Shown: positions 1 through 8,183, counted from the stretch's first letter. The stretch: DNA of 64,000 bases from Gaiellasilicea sp963705515 (GCA_963705515.1 CAVPJV010000007.1:124001-188000); one strand, 5' to 3'. A program made the numbers and translations. The notes: generated from the letters alone by a model not told the origin.

Positions 1-150
1 CAGCCGGGAGGCATCACCGAGGACGCGGTCCGCTCGATCCTGCTGCTGCCGAGCGAGCTGCAGCCGCGCCAGGTGATCTCGCTGCTCGGCCTGGGCGGTC
101 CCTCGTTCCCGCTCCGCGACCACGGGGATCACATCCATATCGGCTACTAG
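1..150 (+). CDS. C-terminal end of an unknown protein (partial)
   Basis: Frame 1 is open from the window edge to TAG at 148-150, giving the last 49 residues of a protein whose start lies outside. The tail ends DHGDHIHIGY, a His/Asp-rich terminus of the kind seen at the end of some actinobacterial secreted or peptidase-like proteins. The family cannot be named from this fragment. The next gene (DUF192) follows closely on the same strand, so the two are probably co-transcribed. Confidence 0.6.
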   Translation, partial: QPGGITEDAVRSILLLPSELQPRQVISLLGLGGPSFPLRDHGDHIHIGY

Positions 151-202
151 CCGCACCAGCCTCGTCCGTGCGGACGGCCGCGTCGTCTGCGAGCACCTGC
201 TC

Positions 203-490
203 GTGGCGACGCGGCCGTTCGCGCGGATGCGCGGCCTGCTCGGCCGCGCGACCCTCCCCGCCGGCGAAGGGATCCTCCTTCGCCCGGCGGGATCGGTTCA
301 CACCTTCTTCATGCGCTTCCCGATCGACGTCGTCTTCCTCGACCGAGACGAGACCGTGGTCGGGATCGAGCCGTCGCTGCCGCCGTGGAAGACGGCCGGG
401 CGGCGCGGCGCGAAGACCGTCGTCGAGCTCGCCGCCGGCGAATGCGCGCGCCGCGGCGTGCAGGTCGGCGACCGCCTGAGCGCCGCCTAG
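203..490 (+). CDS. DUF192 (UPF0127) family protein
   Basis: The 95-residue product carries the DUF192 hallmarks: an RMRGLLGR block near the start, then a hydrophobic-aromatic core HTFFMRFPIDVVFLD, then a VELAAG segment before a short tail. DUF192 proteins are small beta-rich proteins of unknown biochemical role, often exported. GTG at 203 is the only standard start in reach, but the frame stays open upstream through the end of the previous gene, and the residues just before (VRADGRVVCEHLL) look like family sequence. The real start may therefore lie 15-20 codons earlier at a non-canonical codon, or the junction may hide an indel. Family assignment is firm, the start is not. Confidence 0.8.
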   Translation: MATRPFARMRGLLGRATLPAGEGILLRPAGSVHTFFMRFPIDVVFLDRDETVVGIEPSLPPWKTAGRRGAKTVVELAAGECARRGVQVGDRLSAA

Positions 491-493
491 GAA

Positions 494-544
494 GGATTGG
501 CGAAATAGCGGCTGAGCCGCCGGACCGCACCCTTCCGCCAATCC
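494..544. terminator. Inverted repeat between convergent genes, probable bidirectional terminator
   Basis: GGATTGGCG at 494-502 pairs with CGCCAATCC at 536-544. The 33-nt space contains a second small hairpin (GCGGC/GCCGC). It lies between the stops of two convergent genes (490 and 552), the expected place for a shared terminator. There is no U-run, so the intrinsic-terminator call is tentative. Confidence 0.45.
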
Positions 545-551
545 CTGCTAG

Positions 552-833
552 CTACCTCGACAGGCCGAGCGCGACCTGCGCCTGCCGGATCATCCAGATC
601 GCGCAGAGCAGGGCGTAGACGAGTGCAGGCAGCACGAACACGAAGATGACGGTGAGCGCCGTCTCGGACCCGCCGAGGGACGGCATCAGCTGCAGCAGCA
701 CAAACGCGCTCGCCGCGTGGAGGACCGTCTGCCCGAGCCGCTCGGGCGCGAGCGACGGGAACCGCAAGTGCAGCCACAGAGCCAAGAACCAGGCGCCGGC
801 GGCCAAGGCCAGCACAAACGTGCCGTTCGACAT
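552..833 (-). CDS. Small three-helix membrane protein
   Basis: The start is ATG at 833, preceded by a strong GGAGGAAGGGAA ribosome site; a longer upstream frame has no such signal. The 93-aa product has three hydrophobic stretches: residues about 5-23 (VLALAAGAWFLALWL), 36-51 (QTVLHAASAFVLLQLM) and 60-82 (LTVIFVFVLPALVYALLCAIW). It is therefore probably an inner-membrane protein with short loops. No known family is recognised. It converges on the DUF192 gene across an inverted repeat. Confidence 0.7.
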   Translation of the reverse strand: MSNGTFVLALAAGAWFLALWLHLRFPSLAPERLGQTVLHAASAFVLLQLMPSLGGSETALTVIFVFVLPALVYALLCAIWMIRQAQVALGLSR

Positions 834-1099
834 TTCCCTTCCTCCTCGAGCGCCGCAGTTGCCACAGTTGCCAGATGCCACAGGCGGTGAGAAGGCGGGG
901 CCCGCCGCAGAGGCCCCGCTCGCTCTCGTGAGAAACCTCTCGGGCCCACCGCAGGAGGCCCGTGAAGCTCGTTGCCGTCTGGGGACACCATCACCCATGA
1001 CCCCCTGGTTGACCAATCACCCAGGAGGTGGTTCACCGCCGCGCTTGACGGTGAAGCGGCCGAATGTCGTCGTGAAGGTCTGCGTTACGCTCGTCCCGG

Positions 1100-1172
1100 G
1101 GGCCCGTAGCTCAGTGGTCAGAGCAGCGGACTCATAATCCGTCGCGCCCTGGTTCGAATCCAGGCGGGCCCA
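1100..1172 (+). tRNA. tRNA with CAU anticodon (Ile2 or elongator Met)
   Basis: A full cloverleaf is visible: acceptor GGGCCCG (1100-1106) with CGGGCCC (1165-1171) and discriminator A; D-arm GCTC/GAGC; anticodon loop CTCATAA closed by GCGGA/TCCGT; T-arm CCTGG/CCAGG around TTCGAAT. The genomic sequence does not encode CCA. The loop CTCATAA is shared by elongator Met and lysidine-modified Ile2 tRNAs. The G-C-rich GGGCCC acceptor resembles Ile2, but this cannot be settled by eye. Confidence 0.93.
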
Positions 1173-1434
1173 TTCGCAACCGCACTAGGCAAGCCGATCC
1201 GCAGAGACATGCGGGTCAGGTGTGCCAGGGATGCTGCGGAAGCACGTGCGGTGCAGACGTCGGTGATACCTCGGGGCACGCGGATGAGGGTAATGCACGC
1301 ATCGCTCCGGACACGCGCTCACCCAGCGCTCACCCACCGCTCCCTCAGAACACCGCCACAGATCCCCCGCCGGCGTCACTCCTCAGTCCGCCCCGGGCCG
1401 GCGCGATGCATCGTCGGCGCCGAGCGGCCTGTGA

Positions 1435-1638
1435 CTAGCGCGCGCGAGAGCCTTGCGACTCGGCGAGTTCCTGAACGATCACCGCTACCTCGCTGAGCGC
1501 CTCCTCGAGAATCTCAACGCGAGCTGCGAGGGACTCGATGGCCGCCCGGGTCCCTGTTGTCGAGAGAATCGGCCTTTGCCCCCCGGACTGCACGAGCTGA
1601 TGCACTCGCTCCGCGAGGGTGTCACTCGGGGTCTTCAC
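1435..1638 (-). CDS. Small predicted coiled-coil protein
   Basis: GTG at 1638 is preceded by GGAGGTGACGCC, an excellent ribosome site, which fixes the start inside a longer open frame. The 67-aa product has an N-terminal basic/polar half and a C-terminal amphipathic helix (LAARVEILEEALSEVAVIV) with leucine/valine heptad spacing, suggesting a dimeric coiled coil. No family is recognised. A separate tiny membrane reading frame lies just upstream on the same strand. Confidence 0.65.
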   Translation of the reverse strand: MKTPSDTLAERVHQLVQSGGQRPILSTTGTRAAIESLAARVEILEEALSEVAVIVQELAESQGSRAR

Positions 1639-1720
1639 GGCGTCACCTCCTCCGCTTTCCGCAGACGGGGTGAGTTGGCCGCCGGCCCTCCGCGCCTGCG
1701 TCATGTGCCGTGCCGTTCCG

Positions 1721-1942
1721 TCATATCGCAGACGACGGCAAACCACAACAGCAGGAACGCTTGTGCAGGCGCGCCACGAGCGTTTCGACGAGCTCGCGCC
1801 GTCTACGACGTTCCGAAGCTTCTCGCAGGTCGGACTGGTCCGCGGGGCGGTCCTGCGGCTACCCAGCACGCCTCCGGCGAAGATAAGCAACAGCGGCTAG
1901 CACAACGATGACGATGATGACAATCCAAAGCCAGGTCGACAC
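1721..1942 (-). pseudogene. Small membrane-anchored protein reading frame interrupted by an in-frame TAG
   Basis: GTG at 1942 follows GAAAGGATCCCT and opens with a single hydrophobic helix (STWLWIVIIVIVVLAAVAYL) and a basic RRRR anchor, then meets TAG at 1859-1861 after 27 codons. Beyond the TAG the same frame stays open for 45 codons and reads as a charged helix (QSDLREASERRRRELVETL), ending with TGA at 1721-1723. Membrane anchor plus charged helix is a common layout for tiny actinobacterial proteins. The frame therefore looks like one 73-residue protein with a nonsense change, or a genuine 27-aa peptide followed by chance coding. No homologue was checked. Confidence 0.4.
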
Positions 1943-2284
1943 AGGGATCCTTTCGTTAGCGGCGTACCGACTCTACGGCGAGCCGGCCCATAGTTGCAAC
2001 GGGCGGCCGACGCCGGCATCGCCGAAAACCACGTTCAAGCTGAAGGCCGCGCTGGATGAGGCGGCATCTCGGCGTAACAAAAGCTGGCCCCGCAAGTCGA
2101 ATCCTGTTCGCCTAGGCTCCTACGTCTCGCGCGACCGTGGGGGTAGCGTCGGGAGATTGCGGGCTTTCGGCCGGGGTCCTGGCCGCAGGGCCAGTAACAC
2201 ACCCTACTCCCATTCAGCGATCGTTGGGTCACCGCTGCGATCTGTCGACTCAGCGGGCGGCCAGGGGGCTGTCCTGACGGGCCG
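1943..2284. other. Gene-free stretch, nothing recognised
   Basis: About 340 bases with no convincing coding frame, RNA fold or repeat on either strand. Short open frames here lack ribosome sites and protein-like composition. Confidence 0.4.
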
Positions 2285-2611
2285 CTACTGGCTGGCGTGC
2301 CGCTCGCCGGCGTCGTGCAAGTCTTCGATCAGGGCGTTGCGGAGCGTGAAGAGTTCGGCGTCCATTGCGTCGTAGCCTCCGACTGTGTCCAGCGACCACT
2401 TCTCGAGCAGCTCGAGCAGATAGGTCTTTTCGTCGAGCTTCAACGTCACGGGGCGGCTGGCGCCGACGTCGTCGAATGCAGTACGAATCGCGCGGCCGAC
2501 GTCCTGCTGTCCGAGCGCGAGATTGGCGAGGAGCGCCCGCCGTGTCTCCCAGCCGAGCGTTACCTCCGCGGTGCTGAGCTTGACGGTGATGAAGTCGAGG
2601 CGTTCGGGCAT
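2285..2611 (-). CDS. Hypothetical protein, 108 aa
   Basis: Starts at ATG 2611 (MPERLDFITVKL) and ends at TAG 2285. Composition is that of a real soluble protein: mixed alpha/beta, acidic, with patterned segments such as ALGQQDVGRAIRTAFDDVGA and EKTYLLELLEKWSLDTVGGY. There are no membrane segments and no cysteine motifs. The family is not recognised. No clear Shine-Dalgarno precedes the start, so it may be leaderless or start slightly elsewhere. It stands alone, with about 280 uncharacterised bases upstream. Confidence 0.55.
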   Translation of the reverse strand: MPERLDFITVKLSTAEVTLGWETRRALLANLALGQQDVGRAIRTAFDDVGASRPVTLKLDEKTYLLELLEKWSLDTVGGYDAMDAELFTLRNALIEDLHDAGERHASQ

Positions 2612-2893
2612 GGCGCCAGCGTACGTGAGCGGCCCCGGGGAGCCTCAACACCGCCCACACTTGTGGTCGTGAAGCGGCTACTGAGCGCCGCGAGTCTGCG
2701 CTCAACGCAAACAGAGGGCCCGACGACGCGATCAGCGCGCAGACCGCCATGAAAGCCAGTACCGCACTGACGAGCGACAAGAGCCCTGCGGCGTACCTCC
2801 CCCACCCGCATTGCACGGCTCCCAAGAGCGCTGCTACCAGGCAACCTCGATGTAAGCGTTTACCTGGCGGCTAGTCTCCGCAGCGCTGGAGCA

Positions 2894-3112
2894 TCACAGC
2901 GGACGTTGCAACGCCTTCAGCGCTTCAAGCCGCTCAGGGGAAGCAGCCCGAAGGCAGAGCTTGAGCTCTGCGACGGCTGCGGCGAATCGGGCGCAGTACT
3001 CGCATCCGGGAAGATGCCGAGCCGTCTCTGCCACCTCGGTTGCGGACGCTTCGCCGTCGAGCACGATCGACAGCGTCCGGCGAGCCCGGCGGCACGGCCC
3101 GCTGTCGATCAC
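2894..3112 (-). CDS. Small zf-HC2 (anti-sigma-type) zinc-finger protein
   Basis: The 72-residue product starts at GTG 3112, three bases after the upstream gene's stop. It shows the zf-HC2 pattern: a cysteine at position 7, the helix RRTLSIVLDGEAS, then H33-x3-C37-x2-C40 (ARHLPGCEYCARF). In this family the HCC cluster binds zinc and the domain clamps an ECF sigma factor. No membrane segment or sensor domain follows, so this would be a soluble minimal anti-sigma. No sigma gene is adjacent in the window; the partner may be elsewhere. Overlap spacing implies translation coupled to the 70-aa gene before it. Confidence 0.7.
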   Translation of the reverse strand: MIDSGPCRRARRTLSIVLDGEASATEVAETARHLPGCEYCARFAAAVAELKLCLRAASPERLEALKALQRPL

Positions 3113-3114
3113 GC

Positions 3115-3327
3115 TCAGCTGGTTCCTGTGCGAGCCGGTGTCCGCGGCGTTGCGCTCTGGCGCCGCCGGAGCCGGTCGAGCCACGAGCCGGTCCGCTGCT
3201 CGCCTGCTTCGGACTTGGTCGAGTCCGCCTTGCGAGCCTCGAGTGAGTGCATCGCAGCGTGGCCGAGCGCCACTCGCTCCTGGTGTTGCAGACGGGCAAT
3301 GTCGTGGTTCGTCAACGGGTGAGTCAC
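3115..3327 (-). CDS. Small basic protein upstream of the zf-HC2 gene
   Basis: GTG at 3327 is preceded by AGAGGAGAGAACC. The 70-aa product begins THPLTNHDIARLQHQERVALG, a His/Gln-rich helical start, and ends in an arginine-rich tail (LDRLRRRQSATPRTPARTG). No family is recognised. The stop overlaps the start region of the zf-HC2 gene, so the pair forms a two-gene operon. A role linked to the anti-sigma protein is a contextual guess only. Confidence 0.6.
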   Translation of the reverse strand: MTHPLTNHDIARLQHQERVALGHAAMHSLEARKADSTKSEAGEQRTGSWLDRLRRRQSATPRTPARTGTS

Positions 3328-3615
3328 GGTTCTCTCCTCTGCTCGAGTTCGACCTCCGGTCTGACGACACGACGGCGCCGCTGGCCGACTTCTTCCACTC
3401 AGGAGGCGAACATCGACGCACCGCCTCGAGACTTCGATGACTCTTGCGATGCGGCGCGACGGGTAATCGAGGGAGCGGGTGCGCTCTCGTCCGACTCGCA
3501 ACCGTCCTGACCAGGTCGACGAGGGCGTTAGTTCGCGCTCGTCAGCTGCCGTCCGGCATGATCGGCCAGGCGGGGACATGCACCCGGTAGCTGCCACCAC
3601 GTCGAGGGAGGATGC

Positions 3616-4059
3616 GTGGAACTCGTCAACATCTTCAGCGCCGAGAACATCGAGGGGAGAGTCGACGTGGCTCGTGCCGTGGGATCGACGGCGACCCTGA
3701 TGTTCATCTACGACGTCCCGCCCGGTGAGCGTCAGTGCCCGTATCACTTCGAGTTCGAGGAGGAATGGCTGCTTGTCGTCGACGGCACGCTCGTGCTGCG
3801 CGCGCCTGACGGGGAACACACCGTCGAGCGCGGCGACGTGGTGTGCTTTCCGGCCGGTCCTGCCGGGGCGCATCAGCTGATCAACCGCGGCGCAACGCCG
3901 GCGAGGACGTTGATGTTCTCGAGCTCGCGGGCGCCGGCCGTCTCCGTCTATCCGGACAGCGACAAGATCGGCGTGTGGCCGGGCGACGGCGACAACGACC
4001 TGGTCTTCAGACGCGGAAGCGCGGTCCCCTGGTCGGACGGAGAAGAAGGCTCGGACTGA
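3616..4059 (+). CDS. Cupin-domain protein
   Basis: The 147-residue product starts at GTG 3616 after GGGAGGATGC. A single cupin barrel is visible: motif 1 around PYHFEFEEEWLLVVDGTLVL, with H and acidic residues that can bind metal, and motif 2 around GDVVCFPAGPAGAHQLINRG. The C-terminal part continues with VSVYPDSDKIGVWPGDGDNDLVFRR, typical of cupins from sugar or mannose-6-phosphate-isomerase-like groups. The substrate cannot be read from sequence. It sits alone upstream of the YjbQ-family gene on the same strand. Confidence 0.8.
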   Translation: MELVNIFSAENIEGRVDVARAVGSTATLMFIYDVPPGERQCPYHFEFEEEWLLVVDGTLVLRAPDGEHTVERGDVVCFPAGPAGAHQLINRGATPARTLMFSSSRAPAVSVYPDSDKIGVWPGDGDNDLVFRRGSAVPWSDGEEGSD

Positions 4060-4165
4060 CAGAGTGGCAACCGCGCCTTCGGGCGACACTCTGCGCGCTC
4101 GACGACGACGTCCAGGGTCGCGTCGGGCCGGTTTCCGCGACGAGCCTGGTCCCGTGACTGTCACA

Positions 4166-4627
4166 ATGTCGCGCGTGAAGGCCTACCAGCAGGTGACCGA
4201 GCTCCGGACCGCCGGCGGGCTTTCCATCAAGGACATCACCGAGGAGGTTCAGGAGGCCGTCACCGCGAGCGGGATCCGGAACGGCATCTGCTCGGTCTAC
4301 TCGCCGCACACGACGTGCTCGGTGCGCGTGAACGAGTTCGAAAGCGGCTTCCTCGAGGACTTCGCGCTGCTGCTGAAGCGGCTCGTCCCGAGCGACAACT
4401 ACTACGCCCACGACGACTGGGATCGCCGCACCGAGAACGTCTGCCCCGAGGACATGGACTTCGGCAACGGCCACTCCCACTGCATGTCGATGCTGCTCGG
4501 CCCGGCCGGCGAGTCGATCCCCGTCTCGGACGGCGAGCTCTGCCTCGGCACCTGGCAGCGCGTGCTCTTCCTCGAGCTCGACCGCGAGCGCGACCGCCGC
4601 TGGCTCGTGCAAGTCGTCGGCGTCTGA
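4166..4627 (+). CDS. YjbQ/UPF0047 family protein
   Basis: The 153-residue product matches the YjbQ family: an early TAGGLSIKDIT segment, NGICSVYSPHTTCSVRVNE (the conserved histidine-threonine region), the DNYYAHDDWD block, GHSHCMSMLLG, and a terminal GTWQRVLFLELDRERDRRW. Family members are compact trimers with weak thiamin-phosphate-synthase activity reported for some; the true cellular role is uncertain. ATG at 4166 is chosen; an in-frame GTG at 4154 would add four residues, and a longer frame back to 4064 does not look like family sequence. Confidence 0.88.
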   Translation: MSRVKAYQQVTELRTAGGLSIKDITEEVQEAVTASGIRNGICSVYSPHTTCSVRVNEFESGFLEDFALLLKRLVPSDNYYAHDDWDRRTENVCPEDMDFGNGHSHCMSMLLGPAGESIPVSDGELCLGTWQRVLFLELDRERDRRWLVQVVGV

Positions 4628-4630
4628 CTG

Positions 4631-4722
4631 CCAAGTAACAGTCTGTTACTTGGCCGCGTGACGGCGCGAGGGCGCGTCACGGCACGAGGCGGCGCGCGGC
4701 CGACCTCGTAACAGTCTGTTGC
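4631..4722. repeat. Repeated palindrome GTAACAG-T-CTGTTAC in a convergent intergenic region
   Basis: At 4631-4653 CCAAGTAACAG and its exact complement CTGTTACTTGG flank a single T. At about 4708-4722 the core recurs as GTAACAGTCTGTTGC. Between them CGTGACG (from about 4656) faces CGTCACG. The region separates the stops of the YjbQ-like gene and the SDR gene. A bidirectional terminator is likely for the first copy, but the repeated operator-like core is unusual for a terminator. Confidence 0.55.
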
Positions 4723-4726
4723 AAGG

Positions 4727-5500
4727 CTACTCCGGCGTGACGTACGCCGCGGTCAGGCCGCCGTCGACGAGGAACGTGGACGCGTTTACGTACGAGGACT
4801 CGTCGCTCGCGAGGAAGAGCGCCGCGTTGACGATCTCCCGCGGCTTTGCCAGGCGTCCCGTCGGCCAGTGGATCCGGCGCCGCTCGAACGCCTCCGGGTT
4901 GTCCCCGAAGATGTTCAGCAGCAGCGGTGTCTCGACCGGTCCCGGGCAGAGCGCGTTCACGCGCACGCCCTGGCGCGCGAACTGGACGCCGAGCTCGCGC
5001 GACATCGAGAGCACGGCGCCCTTCGAGGCCGAGTAGGAGATCTGCGAGGTTGCGGCGCCGAGGATCGCGACGAAGCTGGCGACGTTGATCACGGAGCCGC
5101 CGCCGCGCTCGAGTAGGTGCGGGATCCCGTGCTTGCAGCAGAGGAAGACGCCGCGCGTGTTCACGGCCTGCACGCGGTCCCACGCCTCGACGGACGTGTC
5201 GAGGACGGAGGCGTCGTCGTCGGGCGAGATCCCGGCGTTGTTGTAGAGGACGTCGATGCCGCCGAACCGCTCGACGGTGGCGGCCATCATCGCCTCGACG
5301 TCGGTCTCCTCCGCGACGTTCGCCTGGAACGCGAAGGCGTCACCGGTGCAGCGCGAGGCCGTCTCCTCCGCCGCGGTCAGGTTCATGTCGGCGGCGCAGA
5401 CCTTCGCGCCCTCCTCGGTGAAGAGGAGCGCCGCCTCGCGGCCCATCCCGCCGCCGGCGCCCGTGATCACGCACACCTTGCCGTCCAGACGTCCCGCCAC
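4727..5500 (-). CDS. Short-chain dehydrogenase/reductase
   Basis: A classical SDR of 257 residues. The Rossmann glycine motif GAGGGMG sits near residue 15, the NNAG motif (YNNAGISPDD) near residue 88, and the catalytic triad elements include YSASKG. The cofactor side DMN after the second strand suggests NAD(H). The substrate is unknown. It follows the aldehyde dehydrogenase gene by one base on the same strand, so they form an operon and may oxidise an alcohol and then its aldehyde, or act in the same catabolic route as the nearby PuuA/PuuD-like genes. Confidence 0.9.
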   Translation of the reverse strand: MAGRLDGKVCVITGAGGGMGREAALLFTEEGAKVCAADMNLTAAEETASRCTGDAFAFQANVAEETDVEAMMAATVERFGGIDVLYNNAGISPDDDASVLDTSVEAWDRVQAVNTRGVFLCCKHGIPHLLERGGGSVINVASFVAILGAATSQISYSASKGAVLSMSRELGVQFARQGVRVNALCPGPVETPLLLNIFGDNPEAFERRRIHWPTGRLAKPREIVNAALFLASDESSYVNASTFLVDGGLTAAYVTPE

Positions 5501-5501
5501 C

Positions 5502-6851
5502 TCAACCCTCCGTCGAGAAGAAGACCGATTTGACCTCGGAGTAGCCGTCGAGCGCGTGCATGCCGAGCTCGCGGCCGAACCCCGACTGCTTGAAGCCTCC
5601 GAACGGCGTCGTCACGCGGACGGACGAGTTCGAGTTGATGCTGAGGACGCCCGTGTCGATCGCCCGGGCGACGCGCAGCGCCCGCGCGCCGTCGCGGGTC
5701 CAGATCGAGCCCGAGAGCCCGTACGGCGTGTCGTTGGCAAGCCGGACGGCGTCGGCCTCGTCCTCGAACGGGATCAGCGCGGCGACCGGCCCGAACACCT
5801 CCTCACGCGCGATCCGGTCGTCGTTCGACGCCTCGACGATCGTGGGCGGGTACCAGAAGCCCTTGCCGCCCGGCGTCTCGCCGCGATAGAGGGGCTCGCC
5901 GTCGACGAACCCGGCCACCGTCTCGCGGTGCGCGGCCGAGATCAGCGGCCCCATCTCCGTCGCGTCGTCCTCGGGATCCCCCACTTTCATCGCCTTCGTC
6001 GCGTCGATCAGCAGCTCGGCGAAGCGGTCGTACGCGCTTCGCTCGACGAGGATGCGGGAGCGCGCGCAGCAATCCTGGCCGGCGTTGTCGAAGACGGCAT
6101 ACGGCGCCGACGCCGCAGCCCGCTCCAGGTCGGCGTCGGCGAAGACGACGTTGCCGGACTTGCCGCCAAGCTCGAGCGTGACGCGCTTGATCGTGCCCGC
6201 CGCTCCGCTCATCACCAGCTGGCCGACCTCGGTCGAGCCGGTGAAGCCGATCTTCGCCACGTCCGGGTGCTCGACGAGGCGCGTGCCGACGATCGAGCCC
6301 TTGCCGACGACGACGTTGATCACACCTTCCGGGATCCCCGCGTCGAGCGCGAGCTCCGCGAGCCGCAAGGCGGAGAGCGGCGTCAGCTCGGCCGGCTTCA
6401 GGACGACGGTGTTCCCGGTCGCGAGCGCCGGCCCGAGCTTCCACGAGGCGATGTTGAGCGGGAAGTTCCAGGGCACGATCAGGCCGACGACGCCGAGCGG
6501 CTCGCGGAACGTGAACGCCTCGCCGCCGGCGACCGGGATCGTCTCGCCGTAGTGCTTGTCGACGGCGCCGGCGTAGAAGTGGAAGACCTGCGCGACCATG
6601 CCCACCTCGCCGCGCGCGCCCGCGATCGGCTTGCCGACGTTCCGCGACTCGATCCGCGCCAACTCCTCGCCGTGCTCCTCGACGAGCGTCGCCAGGCGCC
6701 GCAGCAGCCGGGCACGATCGGCCGGCGCCAGGGTGCGCCAGGCCGGGAACGCCGCCCTCGCTCGTGCGACCGCCGCATCGGCCTCGTCGACCCCTGCCTG
6801 CTCCAGCTCGGCGAGCGGCTCCCCTGTGGCGGGATTGAGGACCGTCAGCAT
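5502..6851 (-). CDS. NAD(P)-dependent aldehyde dehydrogenase
   Basis: The 449-residue product is a full aldehyde dehydrogenase. Visible landmarks are VPWNFPLN (cofactor/oxyanion Asn), KPAELTPLSA, the FTGSTEVG Rossmann turn, the catalytic glutamate in LELGGKSGNVVF, the catalytic cysteine in NAGQDCCARSR, and EVFGPVAAL near the end. ATG 6851 (MLTVLNPATGEPLAEL) is chosen over a longer frame because it matches the usual family start. In this neighbourhood it could serve as the aldehyde-oxidising step (PuuC-like) of gamma-glutamyl-polyamine breakdown. That role is inferred from context only. Confidence 0.92.
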   Translation of the reverse strand: MLTVLNPATGEPLAELEQAGVDEADAAVARARAAFPAWRTLAPADRARLLRRLATLVEEHGEELARIESRNVGKPIAGARGEVGMVAQVFHFYAGAVDKHYGETIPVAGGEAFTFREPLGVVGLIVPWNFPLNIASWKLGPALATGNTVVLKPAELTPLSALRLAELALDAGIPEGVINVVVGKGSIVGTRLVEHPDVAKIGFTGSTEVGQLVMSGAAGTIKRVTLELGGKSGNVVFADADLERAAASAPYAVFDNAGQDCCARSRILVERSAYDRFAELLIDATKAMKVGDPEDDATEMGPLISAAHRETVAGFVDGEPLYRGETPGGKGFWYPPTIVEASNDDRIAREEVFGPVAALIPFEDEADAVRLANDTPYGLSGSIWTRDGARALRVARAIDTGVLSINSNSSVRVTTPFGGFKQSGFGRELGMHALDGYSEVKSVFFSTEG

Positions 6852-6918
6852 GGAGCTATTCCACCATCTTCGTCTCAAGCGCGGTGCTCCGGCCGCCGAT
6901 GAAGAAGGCGTGGGACCC

Positions 6919-7470
6919 GTGACCGAAGCCTCGCACACGGCCGTCGAGGAGCTCGTCGCGCACTATGAGGCGAAGGCTCGGGCGGTCAGCCGGACCGGCG
7001 TCGCGATCGGCGCGTTCGCCGGCGTGCTCATCGGCTCGATCCCCCTCAGTCCGCTCCGGGCCGCCTGGCCGATCCCTTCGAGCTACGGATTCGCGACGCT
7101 GCTCGGCGGACTCGTCGTCGGAGTCCTGATCGGATATGTGGTCGGCGACCCGCGCGGCAAGCTCTACCAGCGGATGGCCGAGCAGGCCCGCCTGCAGCTC
7201 CGGCTCGAGCAGCGGATCTCCCAGAACGACGAGCGGATGGGTCAGCTCCTGACGGCGCTCACGGCCCGGGCGGCGGCGGCCCAGCGTGCCGCCGTGCAAC
7301 AGCCGCCGGCGGAGCCGGCACCGCCGGCTCCGGTCGCCCTCGCCCCGGTCGTCGCGTCCCAACCGGTCGAGCTTCCCGTCTTCGCGCCCCCGCCGCCGCG
7401 CCTGCGCACCGTCCCGCCGCCCGCTCCCGCGCCGGCCGTGCCGCCGCTCTCGCCGCCGGTCTCCGGCTAG
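6919..7470 (+). CDS. Membrane protein with proline-rich cytoplasmic tail
   Basis: GTG 6919 (MTEASHTAVEEL) is preferred, because the in-frame ATG at 6850 would overlap the start codon of the divergent aldehyde dehydrogenase. The 183-aa product has two hydrophobic helices (GVAIGAFAGVLIGSI, about residues 30-45, and SYGFATLLGGLVVGVLIGYVV, about 58-78). A charged coiled-coil-like stretch with two successive glutamine-rich blocks follows, then a long Pro/Ala-rich tail. No known family is recognised. Its 3' end overlaps the opposing amidotransferase gene by four bases. Confidence 0.65.
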   Translation: MTEASHTAVEELVAHYEAKARAVSRTGVAIGAFAGVLIGSIPLSPLRAAWPIPSSYGFATLLGGLVVGVLIGYVVGDPRGKLYQRMAEQARLQLRLEQRISQNDERMGQLLTALTARAAAAQRAAVQQPPAEPAPPAPVALAPVVASQPVELPVFAPPPPRLRTVPPPAPAPAVPPLSPPVSG

Positions 7471-8183
7471 CGCTTGGCGTCCCGGTAGGCCCGCGCCTCG
7501 TCGACGAGCGCACGAAACAGCGCCCCGTCCTGCCCCTCCTCCGGATGCCAGAGGACGCCGACGGCGAAGCGCTTGTCCGGATCCTCGAGCGCCTCGAGCG
7601 TCCCGTCGTCGGCCCACGCGGACTCGACGAGCCCCTCGCCGACCTTGCCGAAGCCCTGGTGATGATGCGACTTGACCGGGGCACGCTGGCCGAGCAGCGA
7701 GCCGAGCCGCGTTCCCTCCTTGACGTCGACCTCGTGGTCGGCGAAGACGCCGGGCGTCTGCTTGTGCGTCTCGTCGCCGACGACATCGGGCAGGTGTTGG
7801 ACGAGGTCGCCGCCGCGGGCGACGTTCAACACCTGGGAGCCGCGGCAGACCGCGAGCACGGGCATATCGCGCTCGAGCGCGGCGCGCAGGAGCAACAGCT
7901 CACTGCGGTCGCGCTCCGGCCGCAGCCCGTTCGTCTCCGGATGCGGCTCGTGGCCGTACTCGGTCGGATCGATGTCGGAGCCGCCGGAGAAGAGGACTCC
8001 GTCGAGCGCGTCGAGCGTCTCCTCGATCCCGTCCTCGCTCGGCGGCACGAGCAGCGCGCGCCCGCCGGCCGCCTCGACCTGGTGGACGTACGCGAGCGGG
8101 ATCACCGCGGCCGGCACGTCCCAGGCGCCCCAGCGCACGCTCGGCTCGGCGTACGCGGTGATCCCGATCACGGGCCTACCCAC
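7467..8183 (-). CDS. Class-I glutamine amidotransferase-like gamma-glutamyl hydrolase (PuuD-like)
   Basis: The 238-residue product belongs to the C26 peptidase/class-I amidotransferase group. The nucleophile elbow is LAVCRGSQVLNV (Cys near residue 115), the catalytic His-Glu pair is in VLWHPEEG near residue 218, and the FSGGSDIDP segment is typical of PuuD/gamma-glutamyl-GABA hydrolases. The GTG start overlaps the end of the glutamine-synthetase-like gene by eight bases, so the two are translationally coupled. Together they match the ligation and hydrolysis steps of gamma-glutamylated amine breakdown. The exact substrate (gamma-glutamyl-GABA or another amine) is inference. Confidence 0.88.
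   Translation of the reverse strand: MGRPVIGITAYAEPSVRWGAWDVPAAVIPLAYVHQVEAAGGRALLVPPSEDGIEETLDALDGVLFSGGSDIDPTEYGHEPHPETNGLRPERDRSELLLLRAALERDMPVLAVCRGSQVLNVARGGDLVQHLPDVVGDETHKQTPGVFADHEVDVKEGTRLGSLLGQRAPVKSHHHQGFGKVGEGLVESAWADDGTLEALEDPDKRFAVGVLWHPEEGQDGALFRALVDEARAYRDAKR

Noticed and set aside
5256..6902. A 548-codon plus-strand frame
   Set aside because: Arg/Asp-rich antisense of the aldehyde dehydrogenase, no domain, no ribosome site.
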